Assembly: GCA_024280755.1 (NCBI GenBank)
Contig: JAJRPN010000009.1
Coordinates: forward strand, 19,613 to 83,612
Direction: 5' to 3'
From: Planctomycetota bacterium
GTDB taxonomy: Bacteria; Planctomycetota; Phycisphaerae; Phycisphaerales; UBA1924
DNA: 64,000 bases
Shown: positions 33,831-42,739 of the stretch, piece by piece
Layout of the letters: each line of letters opens with the position of its first letter
Numbering within the stretch: position 1 is the stretch's first letter
Program-made: the position numbers and the translations under genes
The notes under the pieces: model-generated
The model's database searches: none
What the model was told of the DNA's origin: nothing
What the model saw: the letters and a program-made list of their open reading frames with translations, nothing else

Positions 33831-35420
33831 ATGAAGCTCAAAACCTACACTGCTGAAACAATGGCCCAAGCACTCGCCCATGTCCGCAAGGACTTGGGCA
33901 AAGATGCCATGATCTTGCATACCCGTAGCTTCCGCGTTGGATCATGGCTCGGGCTCGGCGGCAAGAACATGGTCGAGATCACCGCATCGTCGCCGACGGT
34001 TGCTTCTCACCAGAAAGTTCCGCGAGTCATGCCTCAGGTTGTTCGCCAGCAGGCACCTGCACAACTGCCAGTCCAGATGCCCGCTCAAACCATCGAAACA
34101 AAGCCCATCGTGCGCGAACCCGAGATCGTGATTCAGCGTGGTCGAACCGTAACACGCCAACGATTAACCCATGCCATGCCTACCAATGTGCAGGTTGATT
34201 TGCCTCAAGATCCATCGGCTCAGATTAATGATGAGCGCGGACTTCATGGCCGCGATGCACTCTTTGCAGACGATGCACCTCAAGTTCCATCTCCCAAGGC
34301 ACCAAGATCTCCCAAATCAAACGATCCATCAACACCAAGGTTTGCAGATCAACCAGTGGTCTCGGCCATGATCCCACAGAGCAAACCCAAGCCCAGCCCA
34401 AAGATCAATGCTCCAAAGATCAAAGGGGCAGCATCGGCTGAGACTCAAACCAACGACGAGCTGAGAAACCAGATCGATTCACTCCAAAAAATGATGGGGC
34501 AGGTTCTCGAATCAACCCGCAAGACCGCGGTCGCAGTGGGGACGGGCAATGCAGATGCAGCACTGCCCAATGGCGAGATGCCCGCCCCCCTGTTTGCGCT
34601 CTATGCGAAGATGATCGACAACGATGTACCTGTGGACCTTGCAGATAATTTGGTCGGCTCGCTGCGAGATCGGCTCGATACAATCGAACTCAAAGACCCA
34701 TTGATCGTCCGCCAAGCACTATTACGAGCAATCGAGCAGACGATCCAGGTGCGTTCTGAGTCTTTATTGACGATTGACCACAACTCATCCACAGGTCGTC
34801 CACGCGTGATCGCATTGGTTGGACCAACTGGGGTTGGAAAAACGACCACTGTCGCTAAACTCGCTGCTACCTACAAGTTACGCCACGGAAAAAATGTTGG
34901 GTTGATCACATCTGATACCTACCGGATTGCTGCGGTTGAGCAGCTACGAACCTATGCAGGGATTATTGGATTGCCGCTCAAGGTTGCCAATACTCCAGAA
35001 GAACTCGCCCAAGCGGTCGAGGAACTGAGCGACTGCGATATCGTGGTGATTGACACTGCCGGACGATCTCAGAATGATGCCCGCAGGCTCGAAGAGCTTG
35101 CCGAGTTTACCCAAGCAGCCAATCCAGACGAAACCCATCTTGTTTTATCCACAACAGTTGGGGATAATGTTTTGAGGAAGACTGCCCAAAGATTCAAGGC
35201 TTTAGGCCCTGACCGGTGTATCCTTACCAAGCTTGATGAAGCGGTGACCACCGGACCTATTGCGGGTCTCTCTGACCGGATCGGTTTGCCGTTGAGCTTT
35301 ATTACCATCGGCCAGGAAGTGCCCGATGATTTAGAGCCCGCTCGCGCCGATCGTTTGGCGCGTTGCGTGCTCGACGGCCCGGAAGCCGTGGTTCGGAGAT
35401 GGAGCGAGGATAACGGATGA
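33831..35420 (+). CDS. flhF: Flagellar SRP-like GTPase FlhF
   Basis: A 529-residue FlhF. It starts at ATG 33831 behind AGGACGG; upstream GTG 33798 lacks support. MKLKTYTAETMAQALAHVRKDLGKDAMIL is the family's B-domain start, followed by a long Pro/Gln/Lys linker (60-215), then the N and G domains with G1 GPTGVGKTTT near 331, SDTYRIAAVEQLRTYA, DTAGRSQND and TKLDEA. FlhF marks the pole and number of flagella with FlhG, which overlaps it by four bases. This predicts polar or otherwise restricted flagella. Confidence 0.92.
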   Translation: MKLKTYTAETMAQALAHVRKDLGKDAMILHTRSFRVGSWLGLGGKNMVEITASSPTVASHQKVPRVMPQVVRQQAPAQLPVQMPAQTIETKPIVREPEIVIQRGRTVTRQRLTHAMPTNVQVDLPQDPSAQINDERGLHGRDALFADDAPQVPSPKAPRSPKSNDPSTPRFADQPVVSAMIPQSKPKPSPKINAPKIKGAASAETQTNDELRNQIDSLQKMMGQVLESTRKTAVAVGTGNADAALPNGEMPAPLFALYAKMIDNDVPVDLADNLVGSLRDRLDTIELKDPLIVRQALLRAIEQTIQVRSESLLTIDHNSSTGRPRVIALVGPTGVGKTTTVAKLAATYKLRHGKNVGLITSDTYRIAAVEQLRTYAGIIGLPLKVANTPEELAQAVEELSDCDIVVIDTAGRSQNDARRLEELAEFTQAANPDETHLVLSTTVGDNVLRKTAQRFKALGPDRCILTKLDEAVTTGPIAGLSDRIGLPLSFITIGQEVPDDLEPARADRLARCVLDGPEAVVRRWSEDNG

Positions 35421-36418
35421 GCCAAGCAGTTTCGGCACACAACTCCAACCCGCATGAAGGTCCTGGGGGACAAAATCAAATGGGGCAAGCCAACGGTGAC
35501 GACCAGGCATCTCGATTGCGCGAACTGGTCAGCTCATTAGGGCAGCCCAGCGTTGATGAGTTTGCGCAAGATACAAGCAAGCTTTCGCCTCCGGTTCGTC
35601 GTATCCCCATAGTTGCCATTGCATCTGGCAAAGGCGGCGTCGGCAAAACAAACACCTCGGTCAATCTCTCGATCGCACTCGCCAAACACAACCGCCGAGC
35701 TATGTTGCTCGATGCCGATATCGGTTTGGCCAATGCTGATGTGCTTTGTGGTTTGATGCCCAAGGCAAGGCTCGAATCCGCAGTTGGCGACGCTGCTACT
35801 TTTTCACTCGAAGATCTTGCGATTGATGCTCCTGGCGGGTTTCGCCTGATCCCGGGTTCAGTCGGTATTGGTCGCGTCGGCGAACTCGACGACGCAGAGC
35901 GCGGCGTGTTGCTCAATCGGCTCAACGATCTTCAAGCGCACAACGATGTCATCATGATCGACACCAGCGCAGGGCTCGGCCCTTCGGTGACCGCGTTTAT
36001 TGATGCAGCGGACGCGTGCCTGATGGTTGTGACTCCCGAGCCAACCAGTATCGCTGATGCCTACGCCCTGATCAAGGTACTTGTTGCCCAAAGCGCCGAG
36101 CGACCCGGACACAAGCTTCCGACCTTGGCGTTGATTGTGAATCAGGCGGTCAATGAAAAGGAAGCCCAAGCGGTTCACACCCGGATCTCGGGGGTCTGCG
36201 ATCGATTCCTCGGCTATCAGCTTCCGATGATCGGGTACATCCGCCGTGATAAGAAAGTGATAAAAGCGATCAAGGCGAGAACACCCTATATGATCGACGC
36301 GCCCAAGTGCAACGCATCGCGTGATATGGGCGAACTGGCGGCATCGCTCATCGATTGGCTGGGAATCGAAGGGCGTGCGAGTGCTGCCCCCCGCCGACGA
36401 TTCTTCGGGCGGGGTTAA
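35417..36418 (+). CDS. flhG: MinD-like flagellar number regulator FlhG
   Basis: A 333-residue ParA/MinD-type ATPase: deviant Walker A GKGGVGKTNTS (about residues 71-81), LLDADIGLANADVLCGL, and MIDTSAGLGPSVTAF. The C-terminus (RRRFFGRG) could act as a membrane-associating or basic tail. FlhG limits flagellar number by restraining FlhF and often the master regulator. The N-terminal 55 residues include an Asn/Gln-rich segment where the FlhF-activating DQAxxLR motif is visible as DQASRLREL at residues 29-37. Overlaps flhF (ATGA); a terminator follows. Confidence 0.9.
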   Translation: MSQAVSAHNSNPHEGPGGQNQMGQANGDDQASRLRELVSSLGQPSVDEFAQDTSKLSPPVRRIPIVAIASGKGGVGKTNTSVNLSIALAKHNRRAMLLDADIGLANADVLCGLMPKARLESAVGDAATFSLEDLAIDAPGGFRLIPGSVGIGRVGELDDAERGVLLNRLNDLQAHNDVIMIDTSAGLGPSVTAFIDAADACLMVVTPEPTSIADAYALIKVLVAQSAERPGHKLPTLALIVNQAVNEKEAQAVHTRISGVCDRFLGYQLPMIGYIRRDKKVIKAIKARTPYMIDAPKCNASRDMGELAASLIDWLGIEGRASAAPRRRFFGRG

Positions 36419-36448
36419 ACCATTGGAAAATCAGTAGATAGCGAGAAG

Positions 36449-36472
36449 ATCCGCAGTTGCGGATTGCTTTTT
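36449..36472 (+). terminator. Terminator after flhG
   Basis: ATCCGC (36449-36454) and GCGGAT (36459-36464) form a perfect 6-base stem with a 4-base loop, followed by TGCTTTTT. It ends the long export-gate/flhFG transcript. Confidence 0.75.
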
Positions 36473-36585
36473 CGTGTGGATTCTTTGGCGCGTGCTTTGC
36501 GTGAAAGATCGTCAACGGGCATGATGCGCACGAAATGCGCATTGGGGCTTGTGTATGCTGATGATTCCGCCGATGGAGAGCGTGT

Positions 36586-36957
36586 ATGAGTGATTATTCT
36601 GATATTGAAATTGTGGAAGATAGCACAGCACTCGATTCGAGTGAATACCTCGCGGATATCCCGACAAAGCTGACCTCTGGTGTGCTTGGATTGATGGGAT
36701 TCATGACGGCATGTCTCGTTGGACTCTTGGCGGGCAACCCGGGGATCATCATCCTCGGGCGGGCATTGATCGCGATGGTGTGCTGCGCGTTTGTCGGCAA
36801 GATCCTCGGAGCGGTCGGCGAGGTGTGTGTTCGTGAGTTTGTCAATCGGTACAAGTATGATCGCCCAGAGCCGACCATACCTCAGCAGCTTGCCGATCTG
36901 GATATGGAAAAACAGGCGCATGAGTCGATGGTCAAGAACATGAAAAAAGCTGCATAA
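36586..36957 (+). CDS. Small membrane protein between flhG and fliA
   Basis: A 123-residue protein that I do not recognise. Two hydrophobic segments (about residues 31-50 and 55-78) with short soluble ends suggest a helical hairpin in the membrane; the acidic N-terminus and a Lys-rich C-terminus (ESMVKNMKKAA) would lie on the same side. The start follows GGAGAG. Its position inside the flhF-flhG-fliA block suggests a motility role, but it has a terminator before it and fliA has its own promoter after it, so it may be independent. Confidence 0.6.
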   Translation: MSDYSDIEIVEDSTALDSSEYLADIPTKLTSGVLGLMGFMTACLVGLLAGNPGIIILGRALIAMVCCAFVGKILGAVGEVCVREFVNRYKYDRPEPTIPQQLADLDMEKQAHESMVKNMKKAA

Positions 36958-36994
36958 AAAGTACATGTTTGCTACCACATCGGGCATGTTGATT

Positions 36995-37033
36995 TGATAT
37001 ACTCATGTCAGCCCGAGCAAGGATCGCTCGGGG
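36995..37033 (+). promoter_or_regulatory. Extended -10 promoter and 5' hairpin of fliA
   Basis: TGATATACT (36995-37003) fits the extended -10 consensus TGnTATAAT, so fliA is probably read by the housekeeping sigma. The start site would fall near 37010, directly at a perfect stem-loop (CCCGAGC 37012-37018, GCTCGGG 37026-37032). About 150 bases of leader then precede the fliA ATG, unusually long for this cluster. Confidence 0.5.
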
Positions 37034-37162
37034 GGACAATTCACGCTTTTCGAGTTACGGGTTTGAGCACTATCGGACGGGTCAGAAATGATCTTTGATG
37101 ACGGTGAAAACCAAGTTCGATTCACGAAAAGCAACCTGTGTCAAGGGTCAAGGAGCCGACCA

Positions 37163-38017
37163 ATGACTGCGATGAGATCAAAATTTTCTTCACGCAACTC
37201 CGCACAGCATGCTGTGTCGAGCGGCCTACCTACACGCTTTGACGAAATGGAAATGCGTGATGTCTGGGTGTTGTATCAGTCGGGTTCGACCGACGAGCTA
37301 CGCAACTTCTTGATGGAGAAGTTTCTCCACCTTGTGCGATACAACGCCGAGCGGATTTATCAACGATTGCCCGATGAGGTCGACCTTGAGGACTTGATGT
37401 CCGCGGGGCTCTTTGGGTTGATGGATGCCATCGATGCCTACGACCTTGAGCGAGGCGTGAAGTTCGAGACTTACTGCGCCCCGCGTATTCGTGGCGCGAT
37501 TCTTGACGAGTTGCGTTCGATGGACTGGGTGCCCCGTTTGGTGCGTCACCGGACATCGAAGGTCGAAGCTGCCAAGCAGCAGATCCAGATGGAACTCGGG
37601 CGCAAGGCGACTGATGTCGAAATCTCCGGGCGACTCGAAATCGACGACAACGAGTATATCAAATACAAGCGAGATTCGAGTGCTGTCTCGGTGACGAGCA
37701 TCACCCGCAAGTGCTATCAGTCTGAAGGTTCGCGTGAACTCCGCGAAATCGATGTCATCAAGGACGAGCACCAGACCAGTCCGGTCAAGCTCATCCAAAG
37801 GCGTGATCTCAAAGATCTGATGACCAAAGGCTTGACCAGAGCAGAACGATTGATCGTGGTGCTGTATTACTACGAAGGCATGACGATGAAGGAGATCGGC
37901 ACGACGCTCGATCTCTCCGAATCGCGTGTTTCACAGATGCACTCGTCGATCTTGGCAAGACTCAAAGCCCAGATGCAGCATCGCATGCGTGAGCTTGAGC
38001 CGATGAAAGCGAACTGA
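37163..38017 (+). CDS. fliA: Flagellar sigma factor FliA (sigma-28)
   Basis: A 284-residue group 3 sigma factor. ATG 37163 is chosen because AAGGAG lies eight bases before it; the in-frame ATG 37088 would add 25 unlike residues and sit in the leader. Region 2 contains NAERIYQRLPDEVDLEDLMSAGLFGLMDAI and FETYCAPRIRGAILDELRSMDWVPR, region 3 VEAAKQQIQMELGRKATDVEI, and region 4 GLTRAERLIVVLYYYEGMTMKEIGTTLDLSESRVSQMHSS. It should read the sigma-28 boxes at 2-29 and 24097-24123. No FlgM is visible. Confidence 0.93.
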   Translation: MTAMRSKFSSRNSAQHAVSSGLPTRFDEMEMRDVWVLYQSGSTDELRNFLMEKFLHLVRYNAERIYQRLPDEVDLEDLMSAGLFGLMDAIDAYDLERGVKFETYCAPRIRGAILDELRSMDWVPRLVRHRTSKVEAAKQQIQMELGRKATDVEISGRLEIDDNEYIKYKRDSSAVSVTSITRKCYQSEGSRELREIDVIKDEHQTSPVKLIQRRDLKDLMTKGLTRAERLIVVLYYYEGMTMKEIGTTLDLSESRVSQMHSSILARLKAQMQHRMRELEPMKAN

Positions 38018-38043
38018 GTCTGGTTCAACGAGGATTATTTTCG

Positions 38044-38072
38044 AACCGATCATCTGTGTGATCGGTTTTTTT
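38044..38072 (+). terminator. Terminator after fliA
   Basis: AACCGATCA and TGATCGGTT make a perfect 9-base stem with a 6-base loop (38053-38058), running into seven T. It marks the end of the motility region. Confidence 0.9.
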
Positions 38073-38109
38073 ATGTTTACTTTTTGAAGACCGAGGCCTT
38101 CACTTGTCC

Positions 38110-38586
38110 ATGAGTATCGATGCATACATCGCGATGGGGAGTAACTTGGGCAATCGCCACGCAAATATTCAGGGCGGGCTTGATGCGATCTCGCTGTTGG
38201 CGTCGACGAAGATTGTGCGGTGCTCAACGATCATCGAGACCGATCCGATCGGGCCTGGCAAGCAAGAGTGTTATTTAAATGGTGTGGTGCATATCGAGAC
38301 TGATTTTGAGCCTCGGGTGTTGCTCGATGCGCTGCTCCAAATCGAAGCGGGGTTCGGGCGAGAGAGAGCCAAGGAAGTTCGATGGGGTTCACGGACCCTC
38401 GATCTCGATGTGTTGGTCTATGGTGATTTGGTGATCGATGAACCGGGTTTAGAGATCCCCCATCCGCGTTTGCACACACGCTCATTCGTGCTGGTGCCAT
38501 TGGCCGAGATTGCTCCGGATCTCATGCTCCCCGGGTATAAAAAAACACCCCAAGCGTTGCTTGAGGCGTTTGAATCACTGGATTGA
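38110..38586 (+). CDS. folK: HPPK, 2-amino-4-hydroxy-6-hydroxymethyldihydropteridine pyrophosphokinase
   Basis: A 158-residue enzyme that transfers pyrophosphate from ATP to hydroxymethyldihydropterin in folate synthesis. YIAMGSNLGNRHANIQ at the N-terminus, NGVVHIET, ALLQIEAGFGRERAKEVRWGSRTLDLDVLVYGD and LEIPHPRLHTRSFVLVPLAEI are the classic HPPK motifs with the magnesium-binding DxD. ATG 38110 is preferred to TTG 38104. No other folate genes are adjacent. It converges on the recombinase gene with six bases between the stops. Confidence 0.95.
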   Translation: MSIDAYIAMGSNLGNRHANIQGGLDAISLLASTKIVRCSTIIETDPIGPGKQECYLNGVVHIETDFEPRVLLDALLQIEAGFGRERAKEVRWGSRTLDLDVLVYGDLVIDEPGLEIPHPRLHTRSFVLVPLAEIAPDLMLPGYKKTPQALLEAFESLD

Positions 38587-38592
38587 TTTGCC

Positions 38593-39618
38593 TTAGCCGG
38601 CTTCTGCTCGTGGGTGAGCATCTTTGTAGGCATCTTCGACGCGTGCTGTCGAGAGGTGGGTATAGATCTGGGTGGTCGAGAGCGATTGGTGCCCGAGGAG
38701 TTCTTGGACAGATCGTAGGTCGGCACCATTGTCAAGCAGGTGTGTCGCAAACGAGTGACGCAGGGTATGTGGTGAGATGGTTGGATCGAGTCCAACGGTG
38801 CGGAGATATTTGTCGAGCTTTCGGCGGACCGAACGCGAGGAGAGTCGGCTGCCATGCTTGTTGAGGAACAACGACAATGACTCTTCGCCAGCGTCGCGGG
38901 CTGCCCAGATCGGTGCGAACTTCGCATCGTTGTTCATCAGTTCGATGTATCGGCGGATAGCACCGAGAGCATGCGAACCCAAAGGCACGATGCGTTCTTT
39001 GCGTCCTTTGCCTCGGACATGCATCGCTTCATTCTCGAAATCAAGATCGTCGTGGTTGAGCCCGACAAGTTCGGAGACACGGATGCCGGTGGAGTAGAGT
39101 GTTTCGAGCATCGCACGATCGCGCCGGCCAAGCACATCGTTCTCGTTTGGTGCTGCTAGGAGACGCTCGATTTGTTCGATGGTGATGGCCTTTGGCAATC
39201 GCTTCGACTGGCGAGGCGTGCGGATGAGTGTCATCGGGTTATTGGTCGTAAAGCCCAGGCGATTGCCCCATTTGTAGAACGAGCGGAGGGTTGCGATTTT
39301 GCGTGCGAGGGTGGCGGGGGAGTAGCTTTGCTCGCCGAGGAATCCGAGGAATCCACGGATGAGATCAGCGTCTGCTTCGCAGATCATGGTAGTGATGGTC
39401 GGGCGATCGATCTTGCCCACAACATCATTGCCCGTCGCAGTGCGTGATTTGAAGGCGAGTTCTTCAGCTGCCTGATCAAGGGTGATGCCGGTATCTTCGC
39501 AAAGATATTCGATGAACTGACGCAAATCTGCACCATAGCACCGAGCGGTGTATGGCGAAAAATGTCGTTCATCGGTGAGATAGGATGCAAAGCTTTGGGT
39601 GATGGGAATGGTGGTCAT
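38593..39618 (-). CDS. Tyrosine recombinase of the XerC/XerD type
   Basis: A 341-residue site-specific recombinase. ATG 39618 (MTTIPITQ) gives the normal Xer length of about 300-340; the open frame extends 14 codons upstream. The N-terminal SAM-like core-binding domain (residues 10-105) has YTARCYGADLRQFIEYL; the catalytic domain has STGIRVSELVGL (Arg I), a Lys beta-hairpin, and HTLRHSFATHLLDNGADLRSVQELLGH with the terminal Tyr in TQIYTHLS. It is probably a chromosome dimer resolvase acting at dif, not an island integrase. XerC or XerD cannot be chosen from sequence alone. Confidence 0.9.
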   Translation of the reverse strand: MTTIPITQSFASYLTDERHFSPYTARCYGADLRQFIEYLCEDTGITLDQAAEELAFKSRTATGNDVVGKIDRPTITTMICEADADLIRGFLGFLGEQSYSPATLARKIATLRSFYKWGNRLGFTTNNPMTLIRTPRQSKRLPKAITIEQIERLLAAPNENDVLGRRDRAMLETLYSTGIRVSELVGLNHDDLDFENEAMHVRGKGRKERIVPLGSHALGAIRRYIELMNNDAKFAPIWAARDAGEESLSLFLNKHGSRLSSRSVRRKLDKYLRTVGLDPTISPHTLRHSFATHLLDNGADLRSVQELLGHQSLSTTQIYTHLSTARVEDAYKDAHPRAEAG

Positions 39619-39688
39619 GGGCGGACTCCGAGAGATCCAAACAGGATCGGTGGGTGGCAATGGGATCGGTACAGTGATTTCTTTTGTG

Positions 39689-39988
39689 CTATCGGTCGTT
39701 CGATGGACCGGCTGAAGGTGTATCTACCTGATGATGGATAACTATTTCTGATGCGATGAGTTCTGCATCTGCCCAGGTCAGCTCGATGTTCGGATCGTCG
39801 GCGATTTCTGCCAATCGTTCGAGGAGATCGCCGGTTTGTTGGGGTGCGCAGGCAAACCGCCAGAAGTGGGGTGGCCTTTGTAGGGTGACACAAACCATAT
39901 CGCCAGCACTGTTATCTGGACCTGGACGATCAGCCTCAGCTTTTTTGCTGGTCGAGTAGTTTGGATGTTTTCTGTGTTGGTCGGTCAC
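39689..39988 (-). CDS. Small hypothetical protein upstream of the recombinase
   Basis: A 99-residue soluble protein with a polar N-terminus and a hydrophobic middle (DMVCVTLQRPPHFWRFACAPQQTGDLLERLAEIADDPN) that reads as a real domain. It lies 70 bases upstream of the recombinase gene on the same strand and may share its transcript. No recognised family. Confidence 0.5.
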   Translation of the reverse strand: MTDQHRKHPNYSTSKKAEADRPGPDNSAGDMVCVTLQRPPHFWRFACAPQQTGDLLERLAEIADDPNIELTWADAELIASEIVIHHQVDTPSAGPSNDR

Positions 39989-40026
39989 TGATGCACTCCG
40001 TTAGAGACGGGGCATCAGCTGCCCAG

Positions 40027-40824
40027 TCAGGGATTTGGGCGCCTTGTGTTGCGCATCGAGCGCGACAGGCGGAGCCATTCCTCGTCAATCAAACGACCCA
40101 CCGCGTGGTGGGCAGCAAACTGCGTGTACAAATCCATGCTTGCGGTATACACCCGCCAGGCGAGTGCCGAGTTCTGATTGCTGCGTCCATCTGCATATGA
40201 CTTGACAGCCATCAAGACTGAGTGGTCTCGGGCATCGAGGTGTTCGGAGACAACCGAGACAGGTTCACCCGCGAAGGAGAGTCCGTCATAGGTGCCAAAG
40301 TCGGAAAACGACATCGTGAGTGCGCGAGTATCAAGGCGAGACTTGGCCGCGTTGGCCATCGAGCCCGGTCGGGCATAGAGGGCAAGGGCGAGCCCGATGA
40401 TTGGCGGGTCGTATGGGTCATAGGCGGTGATCGATCCGGCGAGGACGGCGTCTGCACCCAGATATTCTGCGATTTTGTGAGCATCTGCGGAGGATTGGAT
40501 TCCGTTTTTGAGTCCCAAAGCTCGCATTGCTTCGAGTGAGCGGTTGAGCGATAGGCAGCGGACGCCTCGGATGCCTTGGGCAGCTGCGACGAGTGAGTCT
40601 CCAATATCCATCGAGTCGGCTACTGATGTTCCTGATTCGTTGATCGGTGGGATCACCGCCCAAAGCACATCGCCCAAAGCGGTGTCATAGGGAGAAACGA
40701 TGACTCCTGGAGGAAACATCTCGTCGCGCTTCTGGTTCATAGCGCATCCGGGCATGTTGATCGATGTGATCAACACAAGGGTTGCGAGAAGAACCGAAGC
40801 AAGCATGGTCTGTGCACTTGTCAT
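40027..40824 (-). CDS. Lipoprotein with a CsgG/LpoB-like nucleotide-free alpha/beta domain
   Basis: About 265 residues from ATG 40824, a start that gives a normal lipoprotein signal (hydrophobic run then MPGC at the lipobox). The mature domain (WAVIPPINESGTSV, RSLEAMRALGL, AHKIAEYLGADAVLAGSITAYDPYDPP) has the rhythm of the CsgG/LpoB/GNA1162 family of periplasmic domains with 'A-D-A-V-L-x-G' strand and turn. It follows the TolB-like gene, so a cell-wall or outer-membrane complex is likely. A perfect hairpin (GCCCAATG / CATTGGGC) sits between the two genes near 40910-40933. Confidence 0.6.
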   Translation of the reverse strand: MTSAQTMLASVLLATLVLITSINMPGCAMNQKRDEMFPPGVIVSPYDTALGDVLWAVIPPINESGTSVADSMDIGDSLVAAAQGIRGVRCLSLNRSLEAMRALGLKNGIQSSADAHKIAEYLGADAVLAGSITAYDPYDPPIIGLALALYARPGSMANAAKSRLDTRALTMSFSDFGTYDGLSFAGEPVSVVSEHLDARDHSVLMAVKSYADGRSNQNSALAWRVYTASMDLYTQFAAHHAVGRLIDEEWLRLSRSMRNTRRPNP

Positions 40825-40907
40825 GGCGTCCTGCCGAATACAAAGACGAGCATCCATTCTCGCCTGAAGGTTCGATCCCGAACGAGTGTTCGGGGTGAAA
40901 CTCGCCC

Positions 40908-40931
40908 AATGTTTTTCAACATTGGGCAAGT
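40908..40931 (-). promoter_or_regulatory. Intercistronic hairpin between TolB-like gene and lipoprotein
   Basis: GCCCAATG (40908-40915 region) and CATTGGGC are perfect inverted arms around a short A/T loop. Only a weak T-run follows on the minus strand, so this is more likely an mRNA-stability or processing stem, or an attenuator, than a full terminator. Confidence 0.45.
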
Positions 40932-40941
40932 GGTGGGTGGG

Positions 40942-42567
40942 TTAGTTTCCGGTTTCGTTCTCGGTTGGGAAGGTTGCAAACGAGTCGGCCAAGTTTGGCA
41001 TCATCACGCTTGCAGCCCGGATCGCTGGCGAGAGTTCCATCGACCAAAGATGGTCTTGGCCATCCATGTTGGAGACGAAGTAAATATCGTTGTTGCGTCC
41101 CCAGACTGGCATCAGGTCGATGGTATCGCCATTGGTAAGTTTGATCTTGCCGGTGCCTCGGGTCGAGACCATCCAGATGGTGGATGAATCTGGGCGAGCG
41201 GTTGTTCCCTCGGACCATGATTCGGAGTTTGGAACTGCTGCGAAGGTGACGAACTTGCCATCGGGTGACCATGATGGGTTGATGAGTGCCTGGTTTGGAG
41301 CTGTCGCGATTTCTGTCTCTCGGCTTGCTGTCCCAGGATTTGGATTATAATCGAGTGTCCAGATCGAGAAAGCACGGTCGCCGCGTTCGCGTGAGCGTTG
41401 GAAGAGGATCTGATCTGCACCAGCGAGCCCGGTGCCTGCTACCGGGCACCACTCCGGGAAGAGTCCGAACCCGATGAACTGTGACCCGGTATCTGCGAGG
41501 ACATCCTTGATCCAGATTTCCCAGCGTCCTGATTGTTGGCCAAGGCGACAGAATGCGATCTGCGTGCCATCGGGCGACCAGGTTGGGTGGAGATCATTGG
41601 CTGATTCATTGGTGAGTTGAACAACCTTGCCGCCTTCGAAAGGCATGATGTAAAGATCCCATGTGCCGCTGCGGTCTGATGCGAAGGTGATGAAGTTGCC
41701 GTCAGGTGAAATGGAAGGCATGACATCTTGTGCCGGGTCATCGGTCAGGCGGGTGACAACTGAACCATTGACTGACTTGATGTAGAGATCTGCGGTCGGA
41801 CGGTGCTGTGTCGAGGCAAAGATAAGATGGCGGCCGTCGGGTGTGACGATGGGATCGAAATCTGAACCTGCGTATGAGCTGGTGACCTGTCGCACATTGA
41901 CGGTTGCGCGGGTCGCGTCGCCGTTGGTTTCGGAGGGAAGTTCTACACCCATCGCGTTGGCGTAGACGAACGCGGAGATATCGCCCGAGCGAAGAGCAGC
42001 GGGGGATGCTTTGTCATCGGTGAAGTATGGAGCACGCTTGACAGGGTTTGGTGCGTCTGCGTTTCCGAGTTGCATTTCAAAGTCTGGATCTGTGTTGGTG
42101 GTCGTTGCTGAGCCGCCCGAGTTGTTGGCGGTAAACCCATTGTTAAAACCTGTGCTTTGGTTGTCTGGGGTGAAACCGTCGTTTGAAGCAAAGGTATTGG
42201 TCGGTGCTGGTGCAGCGGTTGACGCTGGGAAAGTGTTGGTTTCGTAGGGAGTCTGGTATGCTGGCGGGGTGAAGGAACTGGCGATTGGCTGCGAGTTCAG
42301 CGATGCGCTCGAGTTGCTCTGGAGGGTGGTCGAGTGGGAAGGGGTGAGTTGGGTGAATGATGTAGGCTCGGTATTGGCGACGAAGTAGGTGTTGGTCCGT
42401 GCTTGGGCAAGCTCGTTGCGTGCCTGATCTTTTTGGAGCTGGGATTGCTTGTTTTTGTTCCAGAATCCGGCCCGCTTTGCGCCGCATGCCGGGAGAACTG
42501 CGATTGTTCCTGCGAGTGCGAGGATGGTGAGCGGACGCATTGTGTGTTGGAAAGGTGTGCGGTTCAT
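40942..42567 (-). CDS. TolB-like beta-propeller lipoprotein
   Basis: A 541-residue protein from ATG 42567 (AGAGG nine bases upstream). LALAGTIAVLPAC at the N-terminus is a lipoprotein signal. A Thr/Ser/Asn-rich linker (60-230) precedes WD40-like PD40 blades: TPDGRHLIFASTQHRPTADLY, SPDGNFITFASDRSGTWDLYIMP, WSPDGTQIAFCRL and WSPDGKFVTFAAV. TolB is the periplasmic Tol-Pal component; this one is about 110 residues longer and lipid-anchored, so it may belong to the wider PD40 family rather than TolB itself. Confidence 0.7.
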   Translation of the reverse strand: MNRTPFQHTMRPLTILALAGTIAVLPACGAKRAGFWNKNKQSQLQKDQARNELAQARTNTYFVANTEPTSFTQLTPSHSTTLQSNSSASLNSQPIASSFTPPAYQTPYETNTFPASTAAPAPTNTFASNDGFTPDNQSTGFNNGFTANNSGGSATTTNTDPDFEMQLGNADAPNPVKRAPYFTDDKASPAALRSGDISAFVYANAMGVELPSETNGDATRATVNVRQVTSSYAGSDFDPIVTPDGRHLIFASTQHRPTADLYIKSVNGSVVTRLTDDPAQDVMPSISPDGNFITFASDRSGTWDLYIMPFEGGKVVQLTNESANDLHPTWSPDGTQIAFCRLGQQSGRWEIWIKDVLADTGSQFIGFGLFPEWCPVAGTGLAGADQILFQRSRERGDRAFSIWTLDYNPNPGTASRETEIATAPNQALINPSWSPDGKFVTFAAVPNSESWSEGTTARPDSSTIWMVSTRGTGKIKLTNGDTIDLMPVWGRNNDIYFVSNMDGQDHLWSMELSPAIRAASVMMPNLADSFATFPTENETGN

Positions 42568-42739
42568 CTTGTGAGCCTCTGCTTTGAGCGTGTGGTGGTC
42601 TCGTTTTTTTGGGCGTCGGGCTCCGCCCGTTCGTCCTGTCATTGCATATGCCGATGAATGCTCAATCTTGAGCTCGGCTCGCAACAGGTGGTGCATGCAG
42701 ATCTCCGATCCACGACAAACATCACCCATGTAAAATCCT

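Noticed and set aside
37088..37162. Upstream start of FliA at 37088.
   Set aside because: The 25 extra residues are unlike sigma factors and lack a ribosome site; ATG 37163 has AAGGAG.
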